In this document: one piece after another, positions 46,300 to 58,785 of the stretch | Numbering within the stretch: the first letter of the stretch is position 1 | Layout: each line of letters opens with the position of its first letter | Assembly: GCF_958979055.1 (NCBI RefSeq) | Contig: NC_084895.1 | Span: 16,114,501 to 16,178,500, forward strand | Direction: 5' to 3' | Origin: Alnus glutinosa | Taxonomy: Eukaryota; Streptophyta; Magnoliopsida; Fagales; Betulaceae | DNA length: 64,000 nt | Program-made: the position numbers and the translations under genes | The notes under the pieces: model-generated | The model's database searches: none | What the model saw: the letters and a program-made list of their open reading frames with translations, nothing else | What the model was told of the DNA's origin: nothing

Positions 46300-48060
46300 A
46301 AATAGCATAAAATGCTAAGACTCGTGGAGGGATCCTTTACGGAGTTTTCAAATAGCATAAAATGCTAGGAATTGTAGAGAGATGTTCGTTTGGGTGTTGA
46401 ATTTTTTAGAATTAGAATTTAATTCTAATTCACTGTGCGAATTTCGAAGTTTGACTTTGTGAGATAAAATTTGAAAAAAATATAATTTGGTTTTAAGAAA
46501 AGTAGAATTGAATCTTAATTCTCATCACTTTCTCTGCCAGGAGAGGAGTTCAATGTATTTTCCTTTCAATTTTCATTTTAAAACATACCAATGTTTAGTG
46601 ACCCCAACTTATTTTTCTCCTTTTATATGCGTCTTTAGAAAGACATCACAAAATAATAATTTTTAATAATGAAAAATAAAGAATTGCGGGACAAGAATGA
46701 GGCTACAATCACAAGATCCTAAATATGTATGAACTCTCTTATTATACGGTCTATAAGATGAATCATATTAAGGCTGACTTTTTCTACGTTTGCAGAATCA
46801 TTTCATTTGTGTTGATAAACATACGTGGCAAGGATCATGGCCATAAATATAATAGCAGCTAAAGTGAAATTGACACCCCCAGTCCATGTCTAGATGATGA
46901 ACCAAAGTTGTAGCTTATTTGAGTCCAAACCATCTTTTAGAGATATTGGAATTTCTACAAAATTGATGATTTGGGTCATGCAGATCGATCACAGAGAATT
47001 TGTAAATTTTAAAACACGGACAAAAAAAGAGCTTTAAACAAATTACTCCAAGGCAGAGTTCTACACAGGAGAACACATTTATTATGATGTGCAAAGAGCC
47101 AAAGAGGTAATCAAGTTTGCAAATTGTAGAAGTACAGACTATTATGAAAAACTAACATCAAGTAACTTGCCTTCTCTCCCTAAAAATCGTGATGCATAAC
47201 AAGGTCAGCCATTTTTCCTTCAATGTCGTCCACATTTTAAAGTTGAAGTATTTCACAATAACTAATTAAAAACTTAAAACCAAACCAAAAGATAAATATT
47301 ACAATGATCCTTTTCATACATTAAACAATTTTAGATAATCATATCCTATACAAAGAAGTTTAAAATCAGAAAAGTCCACATTGAGCAACTTCCATTCAAT
47401 TTGAATAACTACAAATGAAGGTGAACCTATTATATCAATTTGAATAACTTGAAATGAAGGTGAACTACAACTACATCTAGAAGTAGATCAAAATCAGTAC
47501 TATACACACTGAAAACACCTAGAGGAAGATCCTTCACAATTCACACTTAAATTGTACTTTAAAGTTGCAAAATGCCCTCGAGCCTATTCCATCCCACGCA
47601 AGATTATAACTACATTGACACTGCTTCATCGAAGATCCACAAGGCAGTGATAGGAAGGGGTACTACAACAGGGCCCTAGATTTCATCTCAAAGAGATTCC
47701 ACACCTGCTGAAAATAACTATAGTAAGAAATGTCTTCAAATGTTTAAAAGAACTGCAACAACTTGACATAAAATTGAGGTTGATAATAAGAAAAAATTTG
47801 AACCAAAAATCAAGTAATGTTTTTAAAAACAAAGTTCCGACAAGTCCCTGTACAACCATACACTTCGTTCAACCGGCAACAGAAAACAACCGTATAAACA
47901 AAAATCAGGCAACTTGCAGTAATATGCATCCATCAGTTGTCTTTTCCAATCTTCTGCAGAAATTTATTTAAACTGCAGAAATCATTGAATCTCATCAACA
48001 ATTTATTTAGTCTTGCATTTAGTCCTGCTGTTTGTCAAAATTTAAACTATAGTAAAAGTT
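46300..48060. other. Third MULE interior, nothing coding recognised
   Basis: AT-rich with a short local duplication GAGTTTTCAAATAGCATAAA at about 46290 and 46339. No domain found in any frame. Confidence 0.3.
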
Positions 48061-48383
48061 GATTTTTTTTGTTTCTTTGTTTAAGCACGGGTCCTTGCAA
48101 GCACTCTAACCAACACCATCCAACAATTAGAACTAAGAAAATCACCAACACCAACCAACAAAAAACTGAAGAAGAAGGACGGGCAAGAGAGAGATGCGTT
48201 GGGAGGAAAAATAAAGAAAATTACCCCTCCCAACGTGTTTTAGCCTTTTAGGATTCAAAACTCGAAAGACAAAAAAAAAAATTAATAAAATAATAATGCT
48301 AACTAAGACGGGTGGGATTGCAGTGGGATCCTGGTGGGTAGCGTAGCATTTCTTACACATTGTGAACCACTTGGTGTCCCCTA

Positions 48384-48739
48384 AGAGTATTCACAACAGT
48401 TACTCAATCATTTTTTTCTAAGTTTAAGAAACAAAACTATTTTTTGCTTTCCTATAAAAAATCATTCACAATAAATTTTCTTATCTTTCCCTATATTAAT
48501 TAAATACTCTTATTTTATTCTTTTTTTCTCTTTCCACTTTTTGTCTACCAACCAACTCTTCCTATTTTTTTTATTCGAAAGTTACGATGCTTTCCAATAC
48601 ATTGGGAAGTACTATAACTTTCCAAGCAAATAATGTAAATTTAGGGCATCTATTGTAAGTTGGTTTTCGTAAGTTTTTTTAAAATTTTTCCTATATTTAG
48701 GGAAGATAACCATTATAGGGCATCTATTGTGAATTCTCT
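48384..48739. mobile_element. MITE-like element, 356 bp
   Basis: The left end AGAGTATTCACAACAG matches the reversed right end AGAGAATTCACAATAG. The inside is AT-rich and contains a repeated AGGGCATCTATTGT motif. It sits just outside the third MULE. Confidence 0.65.
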
Positions 48740-49812
48740 AATAAGCTCAACTTCAAAAACAAAGACCACACGTACAGGATCTTATCTAATAAGTTTCTCA
48801 ATTTTTTTTTTTCTCTCTTTCTCTTTGAGAAAATATTCCAAAATTGTCTGTATAGTCTCTCCTTCTTTGGATTCCTTGCCACACCTTGTAACAGGATTGG
48901 TAAGTTTTTACACGATTCAGAACTCAACACAAATTTAACATGAAATTAAATAATTATAGTTTATGAGTTTAATTTGTTTAATTATATGGATCGAGTTAGG
49001 GTTAACCTATATAGTATTATATTTATATTTTGACACGATACGACCTAAACCCGACATGCGATAGAATAGCAACCAATTTTTTACATAACCTGTGAACTCG
49101 ACATGAATCCAATATAAAATTAGAGAATTAAGATTAAGAGGTTTGATCTATTTAATTAAATTTATCGAGTTAGAGTTGAGTTAAATAATTTTATACTCAT
49201 GTCTTAACACGACCTTAATTTGACACACGAACACGAACTGAAACTACCACCCCTACATGTAAGAGGAAGAGGAGGAGGGGAGGCTACATGTTGTGGCCCC
49301 CTAGACTTTTTTTTTTTTTTTTAATTGGCACATAAATGAGATTTTTAATCTCTATTGAATTATCTTTCAGATGGATAATGCCTTTAATCATTGAAAATAA
49401 GTGTCACGAAAATCAAAATCAAAAGTTGGCCTAAATCATTTCTTCGATTATAAAGAATAATGACAGAAATGATGTGTGAACAAAAGAAGAAAGTGAAGAA
49501 AAGAAGAGAAGGGTGAATTGAAATATGTGAGTGCCGACAAGCATCCAGTGGCACGCATAAATCACAGTATCCAATTCCAAACAAACGATTCCAGTCAATG
49601 GCCAAATTGCAATTAATTTAAACAAACTTGTTAGGATATTGTGAGCCACAGTTTTACCACAAACTATGGGCTATGGAGTATGGGGCCTATGGGCCCACCT
49701 GACTTGAACCCCAAATTGCAATTAATTTAAACAAACTTCTCCTTGTTTTGGCCAACAACAACGGCACGGTTTCGTAATCATTGTATGCCTTGTTTAGTTG
49801 TTTATCTATTTA
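48740..49812. other. Intergenic, nothing recognised
   Basis: AT-rich. No ORF with a domain. A T run at 49306-49322. Confidence 0.3.
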
Positions 49813-50105
49813 GAGTCTGTTTGGATTTGTAATTTTAAAAAGTAGAATTTAAAATAACAATTTAAAATATGTGATTTGAAAAAAGTAATTTTTAAAAACG
49901 CTGTTAAGCATTTGATAAAATTGCAGTTTAGTATTTAAAATCACGAATTTACCTTTAAAATTTTACGTTTTTAAAAAAGTACAATCTTATTTGCAATTTG
50001 AAAAAGTAGATTTTTTGCGTTTTTAAATCGCAATTTTTAAAAATGCAGTTCCCAAACGATCTATGTTCTGCAATTTAGTTTAAAATTACAATCTCAAACG
50101 CACCC
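49813..50105. mobile_element. Tourist-like MITE (PIF/Harbinger type), 293 bp
   Basis: The left end GAGTCTGTTTGGATTTGTAA pairs with the reversed right end GGGTGCGTTTGAGATTGTAA. TTA flanks both sides (49810-49812 and 50106-50108), the 3-bp duplication expected of PIF/Harbinger elements. The body is AT-rich and self-complementary in parts. Confidence 0.75.
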
Positions 50106-50577
50106 TTAAAGTGAGTATTGTTTTAATTATTTAACTTAGGTGTGGCACTACAGTGCACTTGATTTAGTAGCCATTTTAGGAGTTTATCTCCAAGTAAAAG
50201 TACGAGTCTAGTTCACCTATTTAAAAGGTGATCCTTGAATAAAGGGCATGTAAAATGATAAAATTATTCTAAACTTAGTGTTTGACAAAGAGGATTAGGA
50301 TCTTCCAGTTTTCTACCGCTAATTCTTTCTAATTAGCAAAATAGGCCAAAACAAGAAGTTAAACCCAAGGCTCAACATGCCCTGTTTGAGTAATTTAACA
50401 ACTTGGATTTTTTATTTTTTATTTTTTTTAAATCAGTAAATAAAGAACAATCAAATAAATATATGGTCTAAAATAACCCTTCAGCATCCGGTCATGGTCA
50501 TGACCTTCTAATATTAGCGTGTGTGTGTGTCTATTATAAAGTGATTGGAGTGGAATTAAAATTTATACTCCGTTTGT

Positions 50578-51269
50578 TTCGACGTAAAATGATTTCCGCC
50601 GTAAAATGATTTCGATGAAATTATTTTCAGAAAAATGATTGTCTTGAAAATATTTGTCGGTGTTTGGTTCGCAAGAAAAAATTACGAAATGCAAAAATCA
50701 GAGTTTGACAAATGTCGCCGGAATCCGGCAATGTTCGGTCGCCGTCGCTGGATTCCAGCGAAAAAGTTTGATCGGATCCGGTCATATCTGGGCCATTTTG
50801 GCCAGATCCGGCCGGAATCTTCCGGATCCGGCCGGATCCTGGCCGTTTTGGTCAAATCCGGCTGGATCAATAGCCGGATCTGTCCAGAACCCGGCCATTT
50901 TGGCCAGATCCGGCCGGCTTGGCCGGAAACCGGCAAATTCCGGTCGGAATTTGGTCATCTGGTGGCCGGATTCCGGCGCCGGCAGGATTCCGGCGACTGG
51001 ATGTTGTCGGACTCCGGCGCCGACTGGATTCCGACGACCGGATGTTGTCGAACTCCGACGCCGACAGAATTCCAACGACCGATAATTGTTAAATTTTGAC
51101 GATCGGATATCAAATATGTGTGTAACCGTAAATCGTTTTCCGAAAATTGAAGAAGCTTTTACGGTTAAACCGAAAATGATTTTCGTTGACCATTATTTTC
51201 GCTCCTACCAAACACTGGAAAATGCCGAAATCATTTTCCAGAAATCATTTTACGCCAAAACAAACGGAG
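50578..51269. mobile_element. Inverted-repeat element with a GC-rich minisatellite core
   Basis: The left end CTCCGTTTGTTTCGACGTAA matches the reversed right end CTCCGTTTGTTTTGGCGTAA. The core (about 50700-51090) is built from degenerate GATCCGGCCGGATCC and GATTCCGGCGCCGG units, much richer in GC than the flanks. Several long frames on both strands are only a by-product of the repeats. No transposase. It interrupts a segment that is duplicated at 56.7 kb. Confidence 0.7.
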
Positions 51270-51289
51270 CATTAGGTTAAATATCTTTT

Positions 51290-51660
51290 TTTCCACGTAT
51301 GGATGTCGCCGAAAACAAATAGCTACTTTGATTTTAAAAAGTGTCACAAATGATTTATAATCATAATAAACTTAAAATATACATCGTAGCACCAACACAT
51401 CTCTTTATATATATATATATATATATATAAAGGTTTGGTTTTGTATATTCACTGCGTCAAGGTTTGGTTTTTTATTTATTTATTTTTTATTTTTTATTTT
51501 TTTGAAATCTTAAAAAAATCACTCAATCAAAATATCAAACATCATTTTGGTCAATTGAACATTGAAGAAAGAAACAAAAAAAAATTGCCCGGTAAAGAAG
51601 ACAATGAGATCCTTTGACTCGGTCTTCAACAACTCCCCTTTTGACTCAGACCACTTTGTG
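51290..51660. repeat. Duplicated segment X, copy A
   Basis: Diverged copy of 56710-57080. Shared text includes ACATCTCTTTATATATATA, AAGGTTTGG and GAGATCCTTTGACTCGGTCT and the order of these blocks is kept. Confidence 0.75.
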
Positions 51661-52082
51661 CATTATCCTCAGTAACTCAATCAACCCAAAATCATCAACA
51701 AACTGAATCTCCATCGGATAATCCAAGAACACCATCATCTGTAAAGACGACTCCATTTTAAATCTACTTTTTAATTCTCAATTGATCGAGCTTATTATAA
51801 TTCTAATTGAATCTCCCATCGTTTAATTGAAGAAAAAACCCAATTAGGCTTGATTTTAAGTGAGTTAAACACTGCATAAGCTACTCACAACCCATTAAAG
51901 TTGATCCACAAATCAAACCCTCCAAATGCACAATATGTCATCTTCATATTACACCAAAACTTAATAATATTAGCTCAGAAAATAAAGAAACACACTTAAC
52001 AGTAACACAAATACAACTACATGACAAGATATGGAAATTAAGAACTCGGGTTATAACCAGTTACTACAACACATGTACGTGG

Positions 52083-52280
52083 CTAATTATTCGGAATTAT
52101 TTTTGTTGCCTCTTCCACTTTGGGGCTTGCAGTAGTTTTCTTCCTACTGGCCTCGCGAGGACAAGACCACTTCTGGCGAGCTTCGTGATTATGATCTTGG
52201 CAACGTTGAACCCCCCGACTTACGAGGATGCCACACATGGTGCCCAACATGAAAGTAACACCGGTTCTTAGCGGACTCAT
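52083..52280 (-). CDS. Small membrane-anchored plant protein, 65 residues
   Basis: A 65-codon frame MSPLRTGVTFMLGTMCGILV followed by a polar, basic tail ending IIPNN. The N-terminus has a hydrophobic helix (residues 7-21). The wording resembles, from memory, a family of small plant proteins of unknown function that begin MSPLRTG-x-TF-x-LGT-x-CGI (DUF4535-like). A TATA-like TATATATCC lies on this strand about 60 bp upstream (52322-52331). No known role. It is short, so a chance ORF cannot be fully excluded. Confidence 0.55.
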   Translation of the reverse strand: MSPLRTGVTFMLGTMCGILVSRGVQRCQDHNHEARQKWSCPREASRKKTTASPKVEEATKIIPNN

Positions 52281-52299
52281 CTTTGTGCAAAACTAGATA

Positions 52300-53450
52300 C
52301 AAATTAAGCAAAGGGTTGATGGATATATATGTATACTTTTGAAAGGTGTGGAAGGAAGAAGATGAGCCTTGTTGTGGGATTTCTAAGGTGTCGTGGAGCT
52401 CAAGACATTTCTTAATCAGGTCAGGTCTACCAAAAGCTAATTACCTCTTCTCCAAGGGTCAACCGTCAACCCACCTTATTTATTTTTTTAATTTGTTTGA
52501 ACTCTTCTGGCGTGGGATCTTCCAAAATTTAAATTTAAATTTAAATTTAATATTTGCAGTAGTTTTAAATTCATGACTGAAATTGATTATGGGTCTCCTA
52601 TCAAGTTTGAAACATGTTCAGACATGAATATACAATTATATATGTTAATTTTGATTAAGTAGACTTATATAATTAAATGAGTTAAATATTTTAATTATAA
52701 TCTATTATGTATTGAATTCATGTTATATTTATAGATCGTGTAAAAAATTATTAACCTTAAACTTGAATAGGCTAATTTTCAGTGTTTAATTGCTTACCGG
52801 CCTGCACTTGATTCCTAATTAGTTCGTGTACACTCAATCAATTTGTTTAAAAAAATAAAAAAATCCTAGTGGGTCATATGTTCATCATCATCCATGAGTT
52901 GTTGATATTTGGAACCGCGCGCGTGCAAACTAGAGTTGATTATTTTGTGTGAAAAATCATGAATTAGACTCTTACGTATTTTGGATCCCATATGGTCAGT
53001 TATGTTGTGTGAAATCTAGATCTAGTTTGCTAAACTTCATCTTGAGATGAAATCTTTTTTCTTTTTTTTTTCTAACTTTTTAAAATTCCTCTCCATCAAG
53101 ATGGTAACCATAAAAATAATATCGTTAATGCAACACTGCTATCCTCTATTGAAAAGATTGGTAGTTCACACAGAGAATATGTGATTTATAAAAATACTCA
53201 TTGGTATTAATTAAGTCTCACATTGATTACTTACCAAGTAAAACTGAATTTTATAAGTAATTTTAAAAAAGCTCCAAATTGATTAATATTTTTAAGGTAA
53301 TAATGATATTTTTCTATCTCTTGTCCATCTCTCATTTATGTTTTTTTTTTTTTAAAAAAATCAATCATTAAATCAATATGACCCGATTTAAACTATACAA
53401 ATGATGTGAATTAACTACACAAACATTTGTTTTTCTTATTCTTGAATAAG
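52300..53450. other. Intergenic, nothing recognised
   Basis: A short AAATTT repeat at 52528-52550. Otherwise AT-rich without features. Confidence 0.3.
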
Positions 53451-53529
53451 AGCAACCGTACGTATTGCAACTCCAAGTACACAAATGTTTGTCGTTTTAG
53501 CAATTCGCTCTATCTTATTTCATTAGCAC

Positions 53530-53930
53530 TAGAACTACAATAAAGAAAATTTTCAAAAGAAGTGGAAGATTCGTAGCCCATATCGGCCCTCCCCTCCCTT
53601 CATCTCTATTCTTATCATTCACCACAAGAGTAAACAAAAGGATAATTATAATCAAAACAAATAGCTGATTGTAATATTATAAATAGCTGATTGATCAAAT
53701 CATTTTCCTTTATCTGCTCTATAGTTTTAAGAACCAAAGACTTTTAAAGTATCGAACCTTGTAGAGCTGTCTAATAATTTATTAAAAACAACTAAAAAAA
53801 GTAAACGGCCTATTAGCTCAGTTGGTTAGAGCGTTATGCTAATAACACGAGTGTCGCAGGTAACCTAAATGTGCTAATTGACAAGTTTTTGAAGACATTA
53901 TTCGCACTTCGTTCGACTTGGAACAGTAGG
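53530..53930. repeat. Duplicated segment Z, copy A, with tRNA relic
   Basis: Diverged copy of 59370-59615. Shared blocks include CGTAGCCCATATCGGCCCTC, CATTTTCCTTTATCTGCTCT, the tRNA-Ile start and TTTGAAGACATTAT. Confidence 0.8.
53807..53861 (+). pseudogene. tRNA-Ile(AAU) pseudogene, 3' truncated
   Basis: GGCCTATTAGCTCAGTTGGT begins exactly like plant cytosolic tRNA-Ile. The anticodon loop CTAATAA gives AAU, and TCGCAGGT follows, but the T-loop and the acceptor 3' half are missing (next bases AACCTAAATG). A-box intact, B-box lost, so it should not give a mature tRNA. Confidence 0.8.
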
Positions 53931-53939
53931 CTTGGGTAT

Positions 53940-55500
53940 CGAATAAATCGGTGTCGAAAACCCTTCACCGATTTTTGACCGAAATAGTCAGGTAAATCGG
54001 GTAATTACCCAACTTTTTTCCATGAACGATTATTTTCAAAATTTTTGAATAATTCGGGAAAAACAGATAATTCGGTAATTGTTGGTTGGGTAACAGATTA
54101 TTAGTGGGCTTTTTAAATTGGGCCAATCCCACTTTGATGGGCCAAAATGAATTTTTTTTTGGGCCAAACCAAAACAAATTTTTAGGCTAAAAATTGCTTT
54201 AATTTGACATGTTTAATGGCCTATTTGCCCCTTTAAGTCTTTAACTCTATTAGTCTATTTTAAACATCAGTCTAACAAATTCTAAAGAAACCACAGAAAA
54301 GAAATGAAATAAACACGTGAAACTCTTACGCAAATCTTGTACATTGAGTTGAAATGCAAATTTTCTTCTCTTTTGCTCTAATTTTCGAGCAACCAAACAC
54401 TGCAGTCTGCATAACGAAAACTAGATTTAAAAAAAAAGAAAAAAGTACATGTTTTGTTGCTGATAAAAATATAGGAAGAGAAAAACAACTAAAAATTTGC
54501 AACCTTGAATTATTTTTTTATCAAAAGAAAGAAAGAAATGAACCTAAATCTACTATTTTCCTCATCTGCTGTATGCATGAACTGCATGATCTAAAGAATA
54601 AAAACAATTCAACTAAATCGGATTATGGGAAACAGGGTGAAAAACAGAGTATCACACGCTAATGAAAGCAATTCAACTAAATCTGATATTCCATGTTTAA
54701 ACACATCACAAAGACAAACAGCCAATAACAGCAAAATATTCCATGTTTAAACACATCACAAAGACAAACAACTAATAACAGCAAAGACCTCATTCCATGA
54801 ACTATCAATGAAATGAATCATCAATCTAAAGCGGGCAAAGTCAAACAATATCCATCACTGCAAAAGCTATATGACATGAATCATCAATCTAAAGCTTAAG
54901 AGACATGCTAATTTAAAGAAATATTTGATGTTAATACAAAGAAGGGTCAAATAGTCTAGCTTGCCAATCAATGTATTAGGCTAATCAAACAATTCAATCC
55001 ATTCTCAAACAAAATAAAAAACAAAGCAAAACAAATTAAACGGTACGATTACAACAATTTCAAATTCCCAAATTTCAGAATTTCATGAGTCACCTCGAAC
55101 ATTAGGTGGATTACCTTTAATTTGCATCCTTCAATAATCAAACAAATCAAAACATAAACATAGTTCATGATCAACAAAAATAATAAAAGACCATATAATG
55201 AAGTAAATATCAAGTAAGAAAACAATAAGATGCAAAAAACTTACCAAATATTTTCAATAAACATTACTCGACAAAGTATATCCCTCAAGCCTTAATTGTT
55301 GTCAAGTGTGATGGAATTAGACAAAATTTCTACCATAATGCAATTTTTAAAGTATTAGTAATAATCAATTTAATCAAATAAATTGAATAATTTGAACAAT
55401 GTCAATGAACAAATATGTAATTAACAAATATTACCTGAGTTAAGCTTGTAGGTCTCTTTATCTTCAACATCAGGCAAAGGCAAGCTAGTCTGACTTATCA
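53940..55500. other. Intergenic; short local duplication
   Basis: The block TATTCCATGTTTAAACACAT with CACAAAGACAAACA occurs twice (54687 and 54736). No gene recognised. Confidence 0.4.
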
Positions 55501-55532
55501 CACTCACTAATCCAAGTAGATCTCAACCAGTT

Positions 55533-55754
55533 TTAACTACATATAAGAGCTTCTACTATTTTCGGAGCCAAAGAACTCCGACAAGGATTTATGACGCGAC
55601 GTCTAGTACTAAATGTAGACTTAGAAGCAACGGTGGTAATTGGAATAACCAAGACATCTCGCGCAATCTTGGAGAGAACTGGATACTTTGCTGAATTTAC
55701 CTTCCACCACATTAAGATATCAAAGGTTTCATTTGGTGTCTTAACATCCTCCAC
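55533..55754 (-). pseudogene. hAT transposase C-terminal fragment (RICESLEEPER/Ac type)
   Basis: The minus strand reads [40 protein letters not shown] and [20 protein letters not shown]. This is the hAT dimerisation domain that closes Ac/Tag-type transposases. Only this end is left and no N-terminal zinc finger or catalytic part was seen nearby. A remnant of an element or of a domesticated hAT gene. Confidence 0.85.
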
Positions 55755-55879
55755 AATTTTTCCATCTCTGTCCGAGCTAGCATCAAATTTCTCCTTGCTC
55801 GAAATGAATTGAAGTCTTTTAAAGCATCTTTTTATACTGGATTAGAAGTACCACTACCCATACCCAATGAACCTACATT

Positions 55880-55920
55880 CAAGGGCGGAGCTAGGAATTA
55901 GTTGGTGGGGAGACCGAACC

Positions 55921-55978
<58 letters not shown>

Positions 55979-56671
55979 GTCCTTTAATATGTGCGCCTGC
56001 TTGTAAAATAAAAGAAAACAAGTCTTAAACAGTTAAACTTAACTTCATAATAAATCATAAGTTATAAATGTATACAAAAGTTACATACCTATAAAATCAT
56101 ATTTAAAAATAATTTTTCTTCCGAATACAAAAGCGTTCTAGTTTTCTATAGACATGTACAAAAAAAAAAAATCCAAAAAAGAATTTCATATCCCCTTCGA
56201 ATTGTGCTCAACGTCGACGGTCTTTCATGGAATAAAACTCATTCATTATCATCTCTGTCGTGAAATTCTTAGCAATTTCTTTCTCGATATAAACTACCAA
56301 ATTATCTATTAGAAACTCATCTTCCATTCTACTACGTAATCTAGTTTTCACAAGTTTTATGGCAGAAAATGGTCGTTCAATAGTAGCTATAGAAATAGGG
56401 AGAGTCAACATTAAACGAATCAACTTGTCAATCAAATTATAATTATTATTACTATGATTTTTTTTTTTTTTTTTTTGTAAGATTTAAGTGCTTGAAATAC
56501 AACACTAAGGTTTGAAGATAATTTTTATTTTTTTTTTAAGAAAAAAAAATTAGGGGGGGTTGAATTATTTTTTGCAGGGGCCATTATTGTATTAACCCAA
56601 AAAAAAAAAAAAAAAAAAAAATTTAGAAGTCTATTTTTTTTTTGGGGCCCTCCAACGTGCCTCCGCCCTTG
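55880..56671. mobile_element. Deleted hAT-type element, 792 bp
   Basis: The left end CAAGGGCGGAGCTAGG and the reversed right end CAAGGGCGGAGGCACG are the short imperfect inverted ends common in plant hAT elements. Inside is a transposase C-terminus (56208-56435). A clean 8-bp target duplication was not found. Confidence 0.65.
56208..56435 (-). pseudogene. hAT transposase C-terminal fragment (TTF/ZMYM1 type)
   Basis: The minus strand reads MLTLPISIATIERPFSAIK, then LVKTRLRSRMEDEFLIDNLV and VYIEKEIAKNF, ending EFYSMKDRRR. This is the hAT dimerisation segment of TTF-type zinc-finger transposases, a different hAT branch from the one at 55.5 kb. The rest of the gene has been lost between the ends of the 792-bp element. 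Confidence 0.85.
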
Positions 56672-56709
56672 CAGTCATGGTCATGACCTGCTATATATAT
56701 ATATATATT

Positions 56710-57080
56710 TGTATGGATAACCTAAAAACAAATACCTACTTTGATTTTTAAAAGTGTCACAAATGGTACGTCCTCATAATAAATTTAAAATAGTTGTAAG
56801 ACAAAAATATCGTAGCGCTGATGCATCTCTTTATATATATATATAATTTATTTATTTATTTTTGTGTTTCATGGGTTACAAGTAAGATATATTTTGCATA
56901 TTTACCGAGTCAAGGTTTGGGTTTTTTTTTTTTAGTCTTAAAAAATTTACTCAAGTAAAATATCAAACGTCAATTTTTAGCCAATTGAACATTGAACAAA
57001 GACACACAAAAAATTTGCCCGGTAAAGACAATGAGATCCTTTGACTCGGTCTCAAACAACTCCTCTTTTGACTCAGACCA
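56710..57080. repeat. Duplicated segment X, copy B
   Basis: Diverged copy of 51290-51660 (see that entry). The copy B side is preceded by GTCATGGTCATGACC, which also occurs at 50492 ahead of copy A. Confidence 0.75.
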
Positions 57081-57089
57081 CTTTGTCCA

Positions 57090-58785
57090 TGGTTGGAATT
57101 AAAGACGTGGGCTATAGAAATTAATAAAAACAAAATAAAAAATTGTATAAAAAATCACTGAATTTTTTAACAATAAAGGGAATATTAATTTGTCTTTTAG
57201 ACAAATATTATCTCTCATTTATACAATATGTTTTATAAAAGGGAATACAACAATTTTGTCTTTAGGATACAATACTGCCCGAATGTAATGTACAGATTGC
57301 AAATTCTAAACACTACTCTGAATAAGAAATTATGTAATAGTAAAAAATAATAAAAAAAAAGGATAAAGACAAAAAAATTGTAAAATGTTTAGGGAAAATT
57401 ATATTTTATAAATTACCAAAAATACCAGTTGTACACATCAGAAAAATACATACGTAAATAATAAGCTCGAGTGAAGTACTAAGTGCGTCAAAGCGAATAA
57501 GCGACACACGTGCGACGACCAGTGCTTCGCACCGAGTGACACAATTAACATGTGTGTACTAAAAATACAATCTAGTATAAGAGCAAGATAAATACTTATG
57601 AAGCATACAAAAAACTCATAGCTTTTTAATATGGGATAAAGAGTAATTTAAAAAATAATTTTTTTTAATATTAAGGAAACTACTTTTCCTTCCCTAGATT
57701 TATGGTGTAATTTTTTGTTCCTTTGGTACTCCAAAAGATTAAGGAACAATAAAAAAATCTATTTCAAAAAGTTTTTTTATGAGTTTTTTTCCTACATTTA
57801 AGAAATGAAATGAATTTTAAAAAAGTTGTTATTGCTTTAACAATATTTAAGAAAAGTTAAAATAAGCTCTTCAAGTCAAAAAAAAAAAAAAGGAAAAATA
57901 ATAATAATAATAATTGGACATGATTACGAGAAAAAATATATTATAATTTACTAAAATTCTGCCCAAGTGGTTCTTTGCTTGGTGGGTTGGTTTAAAAGGT
58001 GAAAAAGGCAGTCAAAAGAAAGCGTATTCAACTTTAGTGTGCACCCCGAAAGGGATCAAAGAGTTTCTTGTCCAGACACCAAATCAAAATTAATCAACTT
58101 TTATCATAATTACTGTCGTTTGGTACCATTATTAATCAACTTTTATCAATGAGTTATTAGCATGATTCAACGGTTGGGCTAACTTTGTGAGAGGTATAAA
58201 CCCCACACAAACTCCACACCATGAGTGAGAAGGGGCTCCTTATGATACCCATGTTGCCGATCGATCACACACAAAAAGTCAAGAGAAGTTGCAAAAATTT
58301 GTATAAATAATTTTATAGAGGAAGAGAGAAACTTATAAAGAGCTAGGGATTTGAGCTGTATGAGGTTAGGAGGAAAATAGGGTTATATAAGTTAGGTGAG
58401 TTGTTGAGGTATCATAGTCCCCAAGGCTTTGTGGATGAGCTAGCTTCAATACTCATATTGGTTACCCCTGTTACAAGGCTCAACATGCCATGCTTAAGTA
58501 ATTTAGATTATGTTTAGGTGAGTTATTTTTTTGTATTATATTTTACTTATTTTTTATTATATTTAAAATTGTTAATATTAAGGAAATTTGTTTTTTAAAA
58601 TTATATTTGGATGGTTTTGGAAACTTGAGATAAAATTAGAAAAACTTGGATAAAACTTGAGTAGAATTCAAATTTAACAAAACAACCCAAACACGTATAT
58701 GAAAAAAAGTTGTTACCCAAACATGCCCTTAACAACTTGGAATTTTTTAAATGAATAAATAAAGAAAAATCAAATAAATATACTG
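57090..58785. other. Intergenic; partial repeat of the 50.4-kb segment
   Basis: AAGGCTCAACATGCCATGCT at 58478 and AACAACTTGGAATTTTTTAA at 58731 match 50370-50410, split here by about 220 bp. No gene. Confidence 0.4.

Larger units (their letters stand above)
38842..48353. mobile_element. Third, non-coding MULE-like element, interrupted
   Basis: The left tip AGAAATGCTACGCTACC matches the reversed right tip, and the repeat runs on for about 170 bp (to TTTTGAATCCTAAAA and CCCTCCCAACG). The inner part of the right arm (48080-48165, reversed TTTTTTGTTGGTTGGTGTTGG) matches 43418-43500 and not the DNA next to the left tip. The left arm is therefore split by an insertion at 39176 to about 43400. No transposase is present. 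The flanks show no 9-bp duplication, so the element is old or rearranged. Confidence 0.65.

Noticed and set aside
50635..51099. Four overlapping frames of 84-154 codons on both strands
   Set aside because: By-product of the CCGG minisatellite; no start context, domain or codon bias.
53807..53861. Functional tRNA-Ile gene
   Set aside because: The 3' half with T-loop and acceptor strand is missing.
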